Part shown: one piece after another, positions 33,143 through 40,826 of the stretch
Layout of the letters: each line of letters starts with the position of its first letter
Position numbering within the stretch: the stretch's first letter is position 1
DNA from: Lachnospiraceae bacterium
Lineage (GTDB): Bacteria > Bacillota_A > Clostridia > Lachnospirales > Lachnospiraceae
NCBI GenBank assembly: GCA_016291475.1
Contig: JAEEXJ010000015.1
Span: forward strand, 1 to 41,430
Direction of reading: 5' to 3'
Length of the DNA stretch: 41,430 nt
The notes under the pieces: generated by a model
Seen by the model: only the letters and a program-made list of their open reading frames with translations
Told to the model about the DNA's origin: nothing
Databases searched by the model: none
Translations under genes and position numbers: made by a program

Positions 33143-33151
33143 ATTATACCA
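33143..33151 (-). promoter_or_regulatory. Extended -10 promoter of the amylase gene
   Basis: On the minus strand TGG-TATAAT, a perfect -10 with TGn extension; no good -35. The predicted start is near 33136, giving a leader of about 25 bases. The region just upstream is the end of the foldback repeat, so the repeat contributes to this promoter. Confidence 0.7.
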
Positions 33152-33154
33152 TGT

Positions 33155-33281
33155 GAAACAGGGGGACGGTTCCGCCGTTTCATCTGAAACCTTTATCTGC
33201 GAGGCATGAGTAGAAAACAGAGAGCCTGTTCATACCTCGCAATACAGGACCCCCCTGAAACGCCGTAACCGCCCCTGTTTC
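33155..33281. repeat. REP/BIME-like nested foldback repeat
   Basis: Outer arms 33155-33182 and 33256-33281 are inverted copies (GAAACAGGGG...GCGTTTCA types, a few mismatches). Inner arms TGCGAGGCATGA (33198-33209) and TCATACCTCGCA (33230-33241) match at 11 of 12. A short palindrome GTTTCATCTGAAAC sits at 33177-33190. The whole 127 bp can fold into one long hairpin. It fills exactly the space between the amylase -10 and the valS -35. Confidence 0.7.
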
Positions 33282-33283
33282 CC

Positions 33284-33312
33284 TTGACAAAAAAGCTGTC
33301 ATCACATATCAT
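33284..33312 (+). promoter_or_regulatory. valS promoter
   Basis: TTGACA (33284-33289), 17 bp, TATCAT (33307-33312). It starts 3 bases after the foldback repeat ends. Confidence 0.85.
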
Positions 33313-33624
33313 TAACGAAATTGTAGCGATGAGCTGCATGCATATTATATGGCTGTGACGAAGAGGAGTATGTGATAACCGCCCGACAGAGAAGGAAGCA
33401 TTACAGGCTGAGAGCTTCCCCGAGCAGGATCCCAGAAGGTAGCTTCCGAGCCGGATGGTGAAGGCTTTTACCTATAAGAAGCTGTGTAGTCATCCCGTCA
33501 ATCCACGAAACGGTGTAATGAGGCAGAAACGGCAATTGCGAGAACGTCCGGTTTCTGTGAACAAAGGTGGTACCGCGTATTTTACGCCCTTTGCATTCCT
33601 GTAAGGAGTGCAAGGGGCTTTTTT
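33313..33624 (+). ncRNA. T-box riboswitch leader of valS
   Basis: The leader runs about 300 bases from the promoter to a terminator and holds the conserved T-box AGGTGGTACCGCG (33565-33577), which pairs with the NCCA end of uncharged tRNA. A stem-I-like region (gacgaagaggagta near 33358-33371) and a strong hairpin ggaagc...gcttcc (33391 to about 33416) precede it. The expected effector is uncharged tRNA-Val. The GTA in gaggaGTAtgtg could be the valine specifier codon, but I did not fold stem I and this is a guess. Confidence 0.93.
33586..33624 (+). terminator. Regulated terminator of the valS T-box
   Basis: GCCCTTTGCATTCCT pairs with AGGAGTGCAAGGGGC around a GTA loop and ends in TTTTTT. The competing antiterminator would use the T-box at 33565-33577. 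Confidence 0.9.
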
Positions 33625-33667
33625 AGTACATGCCTGCATTCCTTGGAGACGCGAAAGGAGAAAAATT

Positions 33668-36349
33668 ATGGCTAGAGAACTCGCAAAAACCTACGATCCC
33701 AAAGGAATAGAGGATCGCCTGTATCAGAAATGGCTGGAAAAGAAGTATTTTCACGCTGAAGTGGATCATTCCAAGACCCCCTTCACTATCGTGATCCCGC
33801 CTCCGAATATCACCGGACAGCTTCATATGGGCCACGCCCTCGACAATACCATGCAGGACATTCTCATCCGTTGGAAGAGAATGCAGGGCTACAATGCCCT
33901 CTGGCAGCCCGGAACCGACCATGCATCCATCGCTACCGAAGTCAAGATCATCGAGACCCTTAAAGAGCAGGGCATCGACAAGCATGACCTTGGCCGTGAA
34001 GGCTTCCTCGAGAAGGCATGGGACTGGAAAAAAGAGTACGGCGGAAGGATCATCAGCCAGCTTAAGAAGCTCGGTTCCTCATGTGACTGGGACAGAGAGC
34101 GCTTTACCATGGACGAAGGCTGCAACAAGGCAGTTACCGAAGTCTTCGTAAAGATGCATGAAAAAGGCTATATCTATAAGGGAAAGAGGATCATCAACTG
34201 GTGTCCCGTATGTAATACCTCCATTTCAGATGCCGAGGTTGAGTACGAGGAGCAGGCAGGACATTTCTGGCACATCAAGTATCCCATCATGGACGAGAAC
34301 GGTGAGCCCTCCAAGACCGAGTTCCTGGAGTTTGCTACCACCAGACCTGAGACCATGCTCGGTGATACCGCGGTTGCCATCAATCCCGAGGATGAAAGAT
34401 ATACACACCTTAAGGGCAAGAGCGTATGGCTTCCCATCGTTAACAAGGCTATCCCCATCGTTGAGGATTCTTACGTTGACATGGAGTTCGGTACCGGTGT
34501 AGTTAAGATCACCCCTGCTCACGACCCTAACGACTTTGAGGTAGGAAAGCGCCATAACCTTCCCGTCATCAATATCATGAACGATAATGCCACCATCAAT
34601 GAAAACGGCGGCAAATATCAGGGAATGGACAGATACGAGTGCAGAAAGGCCATCGTTAAGGAACTTGATGAGCTCGGACTTCTCGTAAGGATCGAAGATT
34701 ACAGCCATAACGTAGGCACTCACGACAGATGTAAAGCTACCATCGAGCCCCTTGTTAAAGAGCAGTGGTTCGTTAAGATGGATGAGCTTATTAAGCCTGC
34801 CGTTAAGGCTATTAAGGAAGGCGAGATTAAGCTTATCCCTCAGGACAGAATGGAGAAGGTTTATTTTAACTGGACCGACAATATCCGTGACTGGTGTATC
34901 TCCAGACAGCTCTGGTGGGGACACAGAATTCCCGCTTATTACTGCGACGAGTGCGGCGAGACCGTAGTCGCCAAGTCCATGCCCGAGAAGTGTCCCAAGT
35001 GCGGATGCACTCATTTCACCCAGGATCCCGATACCCTCGATACCTGGTTCTCATCGGCACTTTGGCCCTTTGAGACTCTCGGATGGCCCGAGCAGACCGA
35101 TGACCTTAAGTATTTCTATCCTACAGACGTCCTTGTAACCGGATACGACATCATTTTCTTCTGGGTTATCAGAATGATCTTCTCCGGATACGAGCAGATG
35201 GGAGAAAAGCCTTTCAAGACCGTTCTTTTCCACGGACTTGTAAGAGATTCCCAGGGCCGTAAGATGAGTAAGTCCCTCGGAAACGGTATCGATCCCCTTG
35301 AAGTGATCGATCAGTACGGTGCGGATGCACTTAGACTTACGCTTATTACAGGTAACGCTCCCGGAAACGACATGCGTTTCTACTATGAGCGTGTTGAAAA
35401 CAGCAGAAACTTCGCCAATAAGATCTGGAACGCTTCAAGATTCATTATGATGAATGCGGATCAGTTTGCGGAAAAGACAGGAAAAACCATTACAAAGCCC
35501 GAAACCGGAGACCTTCTTCCCGTAGATAAGTGGATCCTTTCCAGACTCAACACAGTTGTCCGCGATATGACCGACAATATGGACCGTTTCGAGCTGGGAA
35601 TCGCCGTTCAGAAGGTTTACGACTTCCTGTGGGAAGAGTTCTGTGACTGGTACATTGAGATGGTTAAGCCCAGACTCTATGCTACCGACGATGTAAAGGG
35701 TCAGAATGCCGCACTTTGGACACTTAAGACCGTTCTTATCGACGCACTTAAGCTCCTTCACCCTTACATGCCTTTCATTACCGAAGAAATCTTCTGCAAC
35801 ATTCAGGATGAAGAAGAGTCCATTATGATCAGCTCATGGCCTAAGTACACCGAGGAAAGAGCCTTCGAGACAGAAGAAAGGGCGATCGAGATCATAAAGA
35901 GCGCCGTAAAAGGCATAAGAAACGTCCGCTCGGAGATGAACGTAGCTCCTTCAAGAAAGGCCGAGGTATTCGTGGTTTCCGATGATAAGGGAATCCTTGA
36001 CGTATTCGAAGAAGGAAAGCTTTTCTTCGCATCTCTTGCCTATGCATCGGAGGTTAAGACTCAGGCTGACAAGGCAGGTATCGCAGATGACGCTGTTTCC
36101 GTAGTTATCCCCGGTGCTACCCTCTATATTCCTTTTGCCGAGCTTGTTGATATCTCTGCTGAGATCGAGCGTCTGCAAAAAGAGAAAAAGCGCCTTGAAG
36201 GCGAGCTTAAGAGATCCGAGAGCATGCTCACCAATGAGAAGTTCCTCTCCAAGGCTCCTCAGGCCAAGATTGACGAAGAGAAGGCTAAGCAGGAGAACTA
36301 CCGTCAGATGATGGCACAGGTCGAGGAAAGACTTGCAACCTTATCTTAA
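33668..36349 (+). CDS. valS: Valine--tRNA ligase
   Basis: Class Ia aminoacyl-tRNA synthetase that charges tRNA-Val and edits mischarged Thr. The 893-aa length is normal. Motifs are PPPNITGQLHMGHALDNT (HIGH motif as HMGH, about 52), the CP1 editing domain with TTRPETMLGDTAVA (about 219-232), a zinc-knuckle stretch CDECGETVV and CPKCGC (about 425-445), GRKMSKSLGNGIDP (KMSKS, about 531), and a C-terminal coiled-coil tRNA-binding arm (about 830-893). The ATG at 33668 is preceded by aaaggag; an in-frame ATG at 33608 would lie within the T-box terminator. Expression is set by the T-box leader upstream. Translation is likely high, judging by codon bias. Confidence 0.98.
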   Translation: MARELAKTYDPKGIEDRLYQKWLEKKYFHAEVDHSKTPFTIVIPPPNITGQLHMGHALDNTMQDILIRWKRMQGYNALWQPGTDHASIATEVKIIETLKEQGIDKHDLGREGFLEKAWDWKKEYGGRIISQLKKLGSSCDWDRERFTMDEGCNKAVTEVFVKMHEKGYIYKGKRIINWCPVCNTSISDAEVEYEEQAGHFWHIKYPIMDENGEPSKTEFLEFATTRPETMLGDTAVAINPEDERYTHLKGKSVWLPIVNKAIPIVEDSYVDMEFGTGVVKITPAHDPNDFEVGKRHNLPVINIMNDNATINENGGKYQGMDRYECRKAIVKELDELGLLVRIEDYSHNVGTHDRCKATIEPLVKEQWFVKMDELIKPAVKAIKEGEIKLIPQDRMEKVYFNWTDNIRDWCISRQLWWGHRIPAYYCDECGETVVAKSMPEKCPKCGCTHFTQDPDTLDTWFSSALWPFETLGWPEQTDDLKYFYPTDVLVTGYDIIFFWVIRMIFSGYEQMGEKPFKTVLFHGLVRDSQGRKMSKSLGNGIDPLEVIDQYGADALRLTLITGNAPGNDMRFYYERVENSRNFANKIWNASRFIMMNADQFAEKTGKTITKPETGDLLPVDKWILSRLNTVVRDMTDNMDRFELGIAVQKVYDFLWEEFCDWYIEMVKPRLYATDDVKGQNAALWTLKTVLIDALKLLHPYMPFITEEIFCNIQDEEESIMISSWPKYTEERAFETEERAIEIIKSAVKGIRNVRSEMNVAPSRKAEVFVVSDDKGILDVFEEGKLFFASLAYASEVKTQADKAGIADDAVSVVIPGATLYIPFAELVDISAEIERLQKEKKRLEGELKRSESMLTNEKFLSKAPQAKIDEEKAKQENYRQMMAQVEERLATLS

Positions 36350-36361
36350 GGTTTATTTAAT

Positions 36362-36390
36362 TTGATTTTATCCCCGCTATATTTTATATT
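36362..36390 (+). promoter_or_regulatory. Candidate promoter after valS
   Basis: TTGATT (36362-36367), 17 bp, TATATT (36385-36390). It would transcribe the hairpin and the operon of the 63-aa protein, Zn-ribbon/TPR protein and GH25 protein. Confidence 0.5.
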
Positions 36391-36403
36391 TGTTTTGTGT
36401 GTT

Positions 36404-36431
36404 CGGGTTTCCGTCGGAATGCGGAAACCCG
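36404..36431 (+). other. 10-bp perfect stem-loop in the 5' leader
   Basis: CGGGTTTCCG and CGGAAACCCG enclose an 8-base loop; no T tract follows, so it is not a standard terminator. It lies between the candidate promoter and the 63-aa gene and may be an RNA-stability or regulatory hairpin, or end valS transcripts weakly. Confidence 0.6.
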
Positions 36432-36467
36432 GCATATAAGATACAGGGGTTAATCGGAAAGTTTTAT

Positions 36468-36659
36468 ATGATCGAATTTGAAGAAGAACTTAAAAAATTT
36501 TATCCCAGTATGGAAGTAGGACAGCTTGAAGAGACCGTAAACGGCGCGGATCTTACCGATGCCGTAGATCTCTATGTTAAGATGGGCAAAGACAATGTCC
36601 AGAATATGCAGCAGCAGGTCCAGCCTGTCAGGGATATGAGGCCCGGCAGACGTTATTGA
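36468..36659 (+). CDS. Small conserved-looking protein of unknown function
   Basis: A 63-aa protein I do not recognise. It is acidic at the start (MIEFEEELKKFYPSMEVGQL), followed by a helix-rich centre and a Gln/Arg-rich end (MQQQVQPVRDMRPGRRY). The start is placed at the ATG at 36468, with cggaaag as ribosome site; an in-frame ATG at 36390 would run through the perfect hairpin in the leader. It has no membrane segment. It lies 24 bases before the Zn-ribbon/TPR gene, so it is probably co-transcribed and may assist that membrane protein. A GH25 muramidase follows, so a role linked to the cell envelope is possible, but nothing in the sequence shows it. Confidence 0.65.
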   Translation: MIEFEEELKKFYPSMEVGQLEETVNGADLTDAVDLYVKMGKDNVQNMQQQVQPVRDMRPGRRY

Positions 36660-36683
36660 TCGGAAAGCAATTATTTAAGCCCT

Positions 36684-38096
36684 ATGAAATGTTATAACTG
36701 TGGCGTAGAGCTTTCTGAAGTGTCTTTTTGCACCAATTGTAAGAGGGACATGTCCCTGTACAAAAAGATAGTCTATATGTCGAACAGACTCTATAACGAC
36801 GGCCTTGAAAAGGCGGGAGTTAGGGATCTGACCGGTGCTGTAAAGAGCCTCAGACAGAGCTTACGTCTGAACAAAGAGAATATTGACGCACGCAACCTCC
36901 TCGGACTTATCTATTTTGAGATGGGTGAGACCGCGGAAGCTCTCAGCGAATGGGTTATCAGTTCCAATTTCAGAGACGCTGAGAATATGGCGAGTGAATA
37001 CATCGGCATGATTCAGGAGAATCATACCGAATTTGACGTGCTCAGAAGGTCCGCCAAGGACTATAACAGTGCTCTTGATATGTGCCTTCAGGGCAATAAG
37101 GACCTTGCGACCATCCGCCTGAAGAAGATCGTAACGGCCAACAGCCGCTACATTAAGGCGCGCCAGCTCCTTACCCTTCTGTACATGGATGCGAAGGATT
37201 ATGACAAGGCCGAGAGGGAGATAAGCCACTGCCTTTCCATAGACAGGACCAACACCCTGAGCCTCAGATACCTTCAGATGATCCAGAACATGACGGATCC
37301 CGCGGATTCCGACAGAAAGAGCATCTTTAAGAATGATGATGAGCCCGTCAGGAAGATCGTGGACAATGAGCTGATAATCCAGCCCGCCAACGTCCGCGAC
37401 CCCAAAAACGGCAGCATGGGCACCATCTTTAACATCCTGATCGGACTGATCCTCGGTCTGGCTGTCATGTATTTCCTTGTACTTCCCACCAGGATCACCG
37501 CTGTAAGGGATGAGGTAAAAGAAAACATCGCCCAGCTGGAGACCAATCTGGATAAGAAAAACGCCGACTACGACGCCCTTATGCAGGATCTTAACGAAGT
37601 AAATGCCGAGAGGATCCGCCTGGAGGAGACTCTTTCGGAATATACCGGTGAAGCCGGAACCCTTGCCGACATCGACAAACTCATCGACACCGCAGAAAAG
37701 TATGTAGCGGGCGGGGATATGTTTGAGATCGGTGACGAACTTTGGAACATCAGCAGGGACGTAAATCCCGGTTCCATGTCCGAGAGCTGTTCCGCTCTTT
37801 ACGATGCCCTTATGGCTGCGGTAAGCCCTCAGATAGCTACTTCCATCAGAAATGAAGCATTCGGCTATTATTACAAGAATGACTTCGAAAATGCTTCGGT
37901 CCTTCTCGAAAAAGCGTACTTTTTTAACGAAGAGGACTCCGAGGCAATCTATTTTGCGGCAGTTTCGTATCGGAATGCGGGCGATAAGATCAAGGCCAAG
38001 GCTTTGTTCCAGTATGTCGTTGATACCTATCCCGGTACGTATATTGAATCTCAGAGCACCGAAGCTCTGAAAGAACTTGAAAGTGAGAACGGATGA
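36684..38096 (+). CDS. Zinc-ribbon and TPR membrane protein
   Basis: A 470-aa protein with several parts in order. An N-terminal zinc ribbon CYNCGVELSEVSFCTNCKRD has two CxxC pairs (residues 3-22). TPR-like repeats follow (about 45-200, with KSLRQSLRLNKENIDARNLL and YDKAEREISHCLSIDRTN). One membrane helix (about 253-270, IFNILIGLILGLAVMYFLVL) leads to a coiled coil (about 280-330) and a second TPR set at the C-terminus (about 385-465). Topology suggests the first TPRs in the cytosol and the second outside. Its neighbour encodes a membrane-anchored muramidase, with which it overlaps by 4 bases (ATGA), so the two probably act together at the cell wall. The specific function is unknown. Confidence 0.75.
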   Translation: MKCYNCGVELSEVSFCTNCKRDMSLYKKIVYMSNRLYNDGLEKAGVRDLTGAVKSLRQSLRLNKENIDARNLLGLIYFEMGETAEALSEWVISSNFRDAENMASEYIGMIQENHTEFDVLRRSAKDYNSALDMCLQGNKDLATIRLKKIVTANSRYIKARQLLTLLYMDAKDYDKAEREISHCLSIDRTNTLSLRYLQMIQNMTDPADSDRKSIFKNDDEPVRKIVDNELIIQPANVRDPKNGSMGTIFNILIGLILGLAVMYFLVLPTRITAVRDEVKENIAQLETNLDKKNADYDALMQDLNEVNAERIRLEETLSEYTGEAGTLADIDKLIDTAEKYVAGGDMFEIGDELWNISRDVNPGSMSESCSALYDALMAAVSPQIATSIRNEAFGYYYKNDFENASVLLEKAYFFNEEDSEAIYFAAVSYRNAGDKIKAKALFQYVVDTYPGTYIESQSTEALKELESENG

Positions 38097-39238
38097 ATTT
38101 AAAAGATTACGATGACATCGAGCTCTATGACGACGAAGAGTATATAGACGAGCCCGAACCCGCTCCCGCGAGGAAAAAGGGCAAAAAGAAAGGCTACGGC
38201 GGATTTATCGTAGTGATAGTCCTTCTGTCTGTAGCTGTTCTGGCGGCAATAGGCGCTGCCATTTACCTCCTTCTTTTTACGAAATTTGACCAGAATGCGG
38301 TCGATAAGCCCATTTACACCCAGGCTCAGCTGGATCAGGAACTCCTTGCCGTAACAATGGCGGCAGACCAGAGAGTGTCAGAAGCTTTTGACAACGGGGT
38401 TGAAGAGGGCAGAAGAAGTACCCTTACCCAGCTCATGGAAAACCTTGTTGCTACGGGTTCAAGCATCACCAGTTTAAGACCTTTCTATCCGGATAAGGTC
38501 ATTGTTGTAAGCCAGGGAACCTTTAATTTCGTTGATATCAACACGGATCTTAAGCTTACTTCTCTTGATGCGAATAATTTCCAGACCGACATCGACGGTG
38601 TAATGACCTATGTTGAGAACGGCGAGGTAACGTCCTATAAGGGAATCGACGTATCCTCTTATCAGGGCGATATCGATTGGGAGACCGTTAGAGCATCCGG
38701 AGTGGATTTTGCGATCATCAGAAGCACCCTTCGCGGATACGGTACCGGAAAACTGGTAGAAGACGAGAAGTTTGCGGAAAATATAACAGGCGCTATGAAT
38801 GCCGGCATCCACGTGGGAGCCTATGTTTTCTCACAGGCAATCACCGAGGAAGAGGTCATTGAGGAAGCACAGTCGGCCATAGATGCCCTTTCGTCTTATG
38901 CAACCGGAGTTCCCATCATCATTGACGTAGAGAGGATCTCGGGCGGCGAAGGAAGAATGGATGATCTTACCGCAGCAGAGAGAACCGACCTTATCGTAAA
39001 GTTCTGTCAGGTGGTTTCGGATGCGGGATATCTCCCTTACATCTATTACAATACCGAGATGAGTATCATGTACGTGGATCTTACCAGACTTGAGGATTAT
39101 CCCAAGTGGTATGCTTCATACTCGTCCGATTTCTTCTATCCCTATGAGATAGACATGCTTCAGTACTCGGCAACAGGAAGAGTACCCGGAATCGGCGGTG
39201 ACGTCGATATGGATCTGTGCTTTAAGCCTTTCTGGTAA
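38093..39238 (+). CDS. Membrane-anchored GH25 muramidase (lysozyme)
   Basis: A 381-aa type II membrane protein. A cytosolic acidic N-terminus of about 25 residues and a Lys-rich patch (RKKGKKKGYGG) precede one helix (about 35-58, FIVVIVLLSVAVLAAIGAAI). The extracellular part has a coiled region and then the GH25 domain (about 183-381): GIDVSSYQGDIDWETVRASG, with the first catalytic Asp in GIDVS, then FAIIRSTLRGYG, VPIIIDVER (the DxE motif with a second Asp and Glu), and YPKWYASY. GH25 enzymes cut the muramic-acid bond of peptidoglycan. It is coupled to the Zn-ribbon/TPR gene by a 4-base overlap. A hairpin follows at 39251. Confidence 0.9.
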   Translation: MNLKDYDDIELYDDEEYIDEPEPAPARKKGKKKGYGGFIVVIVLLSVAVLAAIGAAIYLLLFTKFDQNAVDKPIYTQAQLDQELLAVTMAADQRVSEAFDNGVEEGRRSTLTQLMENLVATGSSITSLRPFYPDKVIVVSQGTFNFVDINTDLKLTSLDANNFQTDIDGVMTYVENGEVTSYKGIDVSSYQGDIDWETVRASGVDFAIIRSTLRGYGTGKLVEDEKFAENITGAMNAGIHVGAYVFSQAITEEEVIEEAQSAIDALSSYATGVPIIIDVERISGGEGRMDDLTAAERTDLIVKFCQVVSDAGYLPYIYYNTEMSIMYVDLTRLEDYPKWYASYSSDFFYPYEIDMLQYSATGRVPGIGGDVDMDLCFKPFW

Positions 39239-39250
39239 AGGCTGAAATAT

Positions 39251-39267
39251 AGCGCCTTACGGGCGCT
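39251..39267 (+). other. Short hairpin between the GH25 and ACT genes
   Basis: AGCGCC pairs with GGCGCT around TTACG; there is no T tract, so it is unlikely to be a full terminator. It lies about 20 bases before the ACT-protein gene. Confidence 0.5.
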
Positions 39268-39285
39268 AAAGAGGAGAATGAAAAA

Positions 39286-39699
39286 ATGTTAAAACAGGTA
39301 TCAATCTATGCCGAGAACAAGAAAGGCACCATGGAACACATAACAGGTGTTCTTGCTGCCGGAAACATCAATATTCTCGGATCCGTAACCAATGACAGCG
39401 CCGAGTTCGGCATTATCAGAATGGTCACCACAGACCCCGAGAAGGCTGTTGAAGTCCTCGAAAAAGAAGGCTATTATTGCCGCCTTACTCCCGTTCTTGC
39501 GGTCGAGGTAACCGATGAAGTAGGTAACCTGAACAAGCTTCTTAAAGCTCTTGATGAGAGCAATATCAACGTTGATTACCTGTATCTTTCATTTAACAGA
39601 GAATCCGGAAGACCCATCATGGTATTCCACTGCGACGGCCCTTACGAAGTCGAGAGCTGTCTCATCGGCAAGGGATTCGTAATGACGGAGAGCCTGTAA
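39286..39699 (+). CDS. Double ACT-domain protein
   Basis: A 137-aa protein made of two ACT domains. The first (about 1-65) begins QVSIYAENKKGTMEHITGVL and the second (about 68-137) begins VLAVEVTDEVGNLNKLLKAL. ACT domains bind amino acids or other small ligands and regulate metabolism; a stand-alone pair like this is a common Firmicute form and could be an amino-acid sensor. The ligand is not readable. An aggag site precedes the ATG. The next gene starts on the last base of its stop (TAATG), so they are translationally coupled. Confidence 0.85.
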   Translation: MLKQVSIYAENKKGTMEHITGVLAAGNINILGSVTNDSAEFGIIRMVTTDPEKAVEVLEKEGYYCRLTPVLAVEVTDEVGNLNKLLKALDESNINVDYLYLSFNRESGRPIMVFHCDGPYEVESCLIGKGFVMTESL

Positions 39700-39953
39700 T
39701 GAGAACAATGGAATTCAAGATGGAGCGCCAGGGGAAACTTTCCGAAGGCCAGAAGGTATATGTCTGGGAGGGTGAACTTCCCAGCAACTACTATTACACC
39801 ATAGGAATTCCCGAAGATATGTCCCTTGCCATGAGTCCCAACATTCCCTTCAGAAAAAGACTCCTGTCCAAGGAAGGCACGGTTCAGTCGATTATTGAGA
39901 ATGAAAGAGGATTTTACGTAACGGCTGTTTTCGATGAAGATGAGCCCCAGTAG
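39699..39953 (+). CDS. Unknown small protein coupled to the ACT gene
   Basis: An 84-aa protein I do not recognise. It appears beta-rich, with GKLSEGQKVYVWEGELPSNY and TVQSIIENERGFYVTAVFDE, as in small barrel folds. No signal peptide, metal ligands or membrane span are visible. The start codon overlaps the stop codon of the ACT-domain gene, and the RidA gene begins 20 bases later, so the three form a small operon. RidA acts on reactive enamines of amino-acid metabolism, which suggests an amino-acid-related role for the cluster, by context only. Confidence 0.6.
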   Translation: MRTMEFKMERQGKLSEGQKVYVWEGELPSNYYYTIGIPEDMSLAMSPNIPFRKRLLSKEGTVQSIIENERGFYVTAVFDEDEPQ

Positions 39954-39973
39954 CCCATCAGAAAGGATAACAC

Positions 39974-40345
39974 ATGAAATATATTTCCACAGATAAAGCT
40001 CCCGCAGCCATCGGCCCTTACTCACAGGGTATCGTAACCGGAGGTCTCTTTTTCGCATCGGGACAGATCGCGCTTGATCCCGCAACCGGCAATGTAAAGG
40101 GAGAGACCATAGCTGAGCAGACCGAGACCGTATGCACCAATATCGGTGAGCTCCTTAAGGCGGCAGGAACAACCTACGACAAGGTGGTCAAAACAACCTG
40201 CTTCCTTGCGGATATAGCAGATTTCGGAGCATTCAACGAAGTTTATGCAAAATATTTTACCGGAAAGCCCGCAAGAAGCTGCGTAGCGGTAAAGGATCTC
40301 CCCAAGGGAGTCCTTTGCGAGATAGAGATCATTGCTGAGGTGTAA
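39974..40345 (+). CDS. ridA: RidA-family enamine/imine deaminase
   Basis: A 123-aa RidA (YjgF/UK114) protein that hydrolyses reactive enamines and imines such as 2-aminoacrylate made by PLP enzymes. Family features are APAAIGPYSQGIV near the start, FFASGQIALDPATGNVKG (about 27-44), VVKTTCFLADIADFGAFN, and PARSCVAVKDLPKGVLCEIEIIA with the key Arg (about 102) and Glu (about 117). An aaagga site precedes the ATG. The length is normal. Its 3' end overlaps the convergent unknown gene by 17 bases. It is a cytosolic trimer in the family. Confidence 0.95.
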   Translation: MKYISTDKAPAAIGPYSQGIVTGGLFFASGQIALDPATGNVKGETIAEQTETVCTNIGELLKAAGTTYDKVVKTTCFLADIADFGAFNEVYAKYFTGKPARSCVAVKDLPKGVLCEIEIIAEV

Positions 40346-40826
40346 ACTCGATCCCTTTGGATGATAAGAATTTTACGAAAGCCTTGTCCCAGATCTGTTC
40401 TTCGGACTTATCAAGGACAAAAGAGTCGTAAGAAGTACCTGTCATGATAGTGACGGCACCGTTTTCAAAACGAATATTGATAACAAAAGCCCTGAGAGCG
40501 TCCGAATGCCCCTCAGGGCTTTCTTTTGCCATTAGGGCGGACATATTGGCGTTATCGAGGGAGAGAGTCATCCTGAAGGAAACAGGGGCGTTCTTGCCCT
40601 TGATGAGTTCAAACAGCCTTGGGCGCATTTCCGACCAGGCGATGAACTCCTCCGTAAGGTTCTCCCGTTCTTCGGAAGGGTAGAAGTCCGGACGAAGCCT
40701 TCCGTTTATATTATATGTTACAGATGTTATTAAACTAGCTTCCTGCATCCGGAAAACATCGAAAACATCGGATACAAGAAGCTTAGCCATGAAGTCTTTG
40801 GGATTGTCTGCAGTTATTAATATCAA
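40329..40826 (-). CDS. Unknown protein coupled to a response regulator
   Basis: A 165-aa soluble-looking protein I cannot name with confidence. It has an alpha/beta appearance with DVFDVFRMQEASLITSVTYN, GRLRPDFYPSEERENLTEEF and VINIRFENGAVTIMTGTSYD. Uncharacterised Firmicute families of similar length and layout exist. Its start overlaps the stop of the LytTR regulator gene by 4 bases (40823-40826), so they are co-transcribed and likely functionally linked. The 3' end overlaps ridA on the other strand by 17 bases, so no separate terminator lies between these convergent genes. Confidence 0.6.
   Translation of the reverse strand: MILITADNPKDFMAKLLVSDVFDVFRMQEASLITSVTYNINGRLRPDFYPSEERENLTEEFIAWSEMRPRLFELIKGKNAPVSFRMTLSLDNANMSALMAKESPEGHSDALRAFVINIRFENGAVTIMTGTSYDSFVLDKSEEQIWDKAFVKFLSSKGIEFTPQQ

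Noticed and set aside
34226..35014. 262-codon minus-strand ORF inside valS
   Set aside because: Antisense to the well-conserved valS editing domain; its length comes from valS codon bias.
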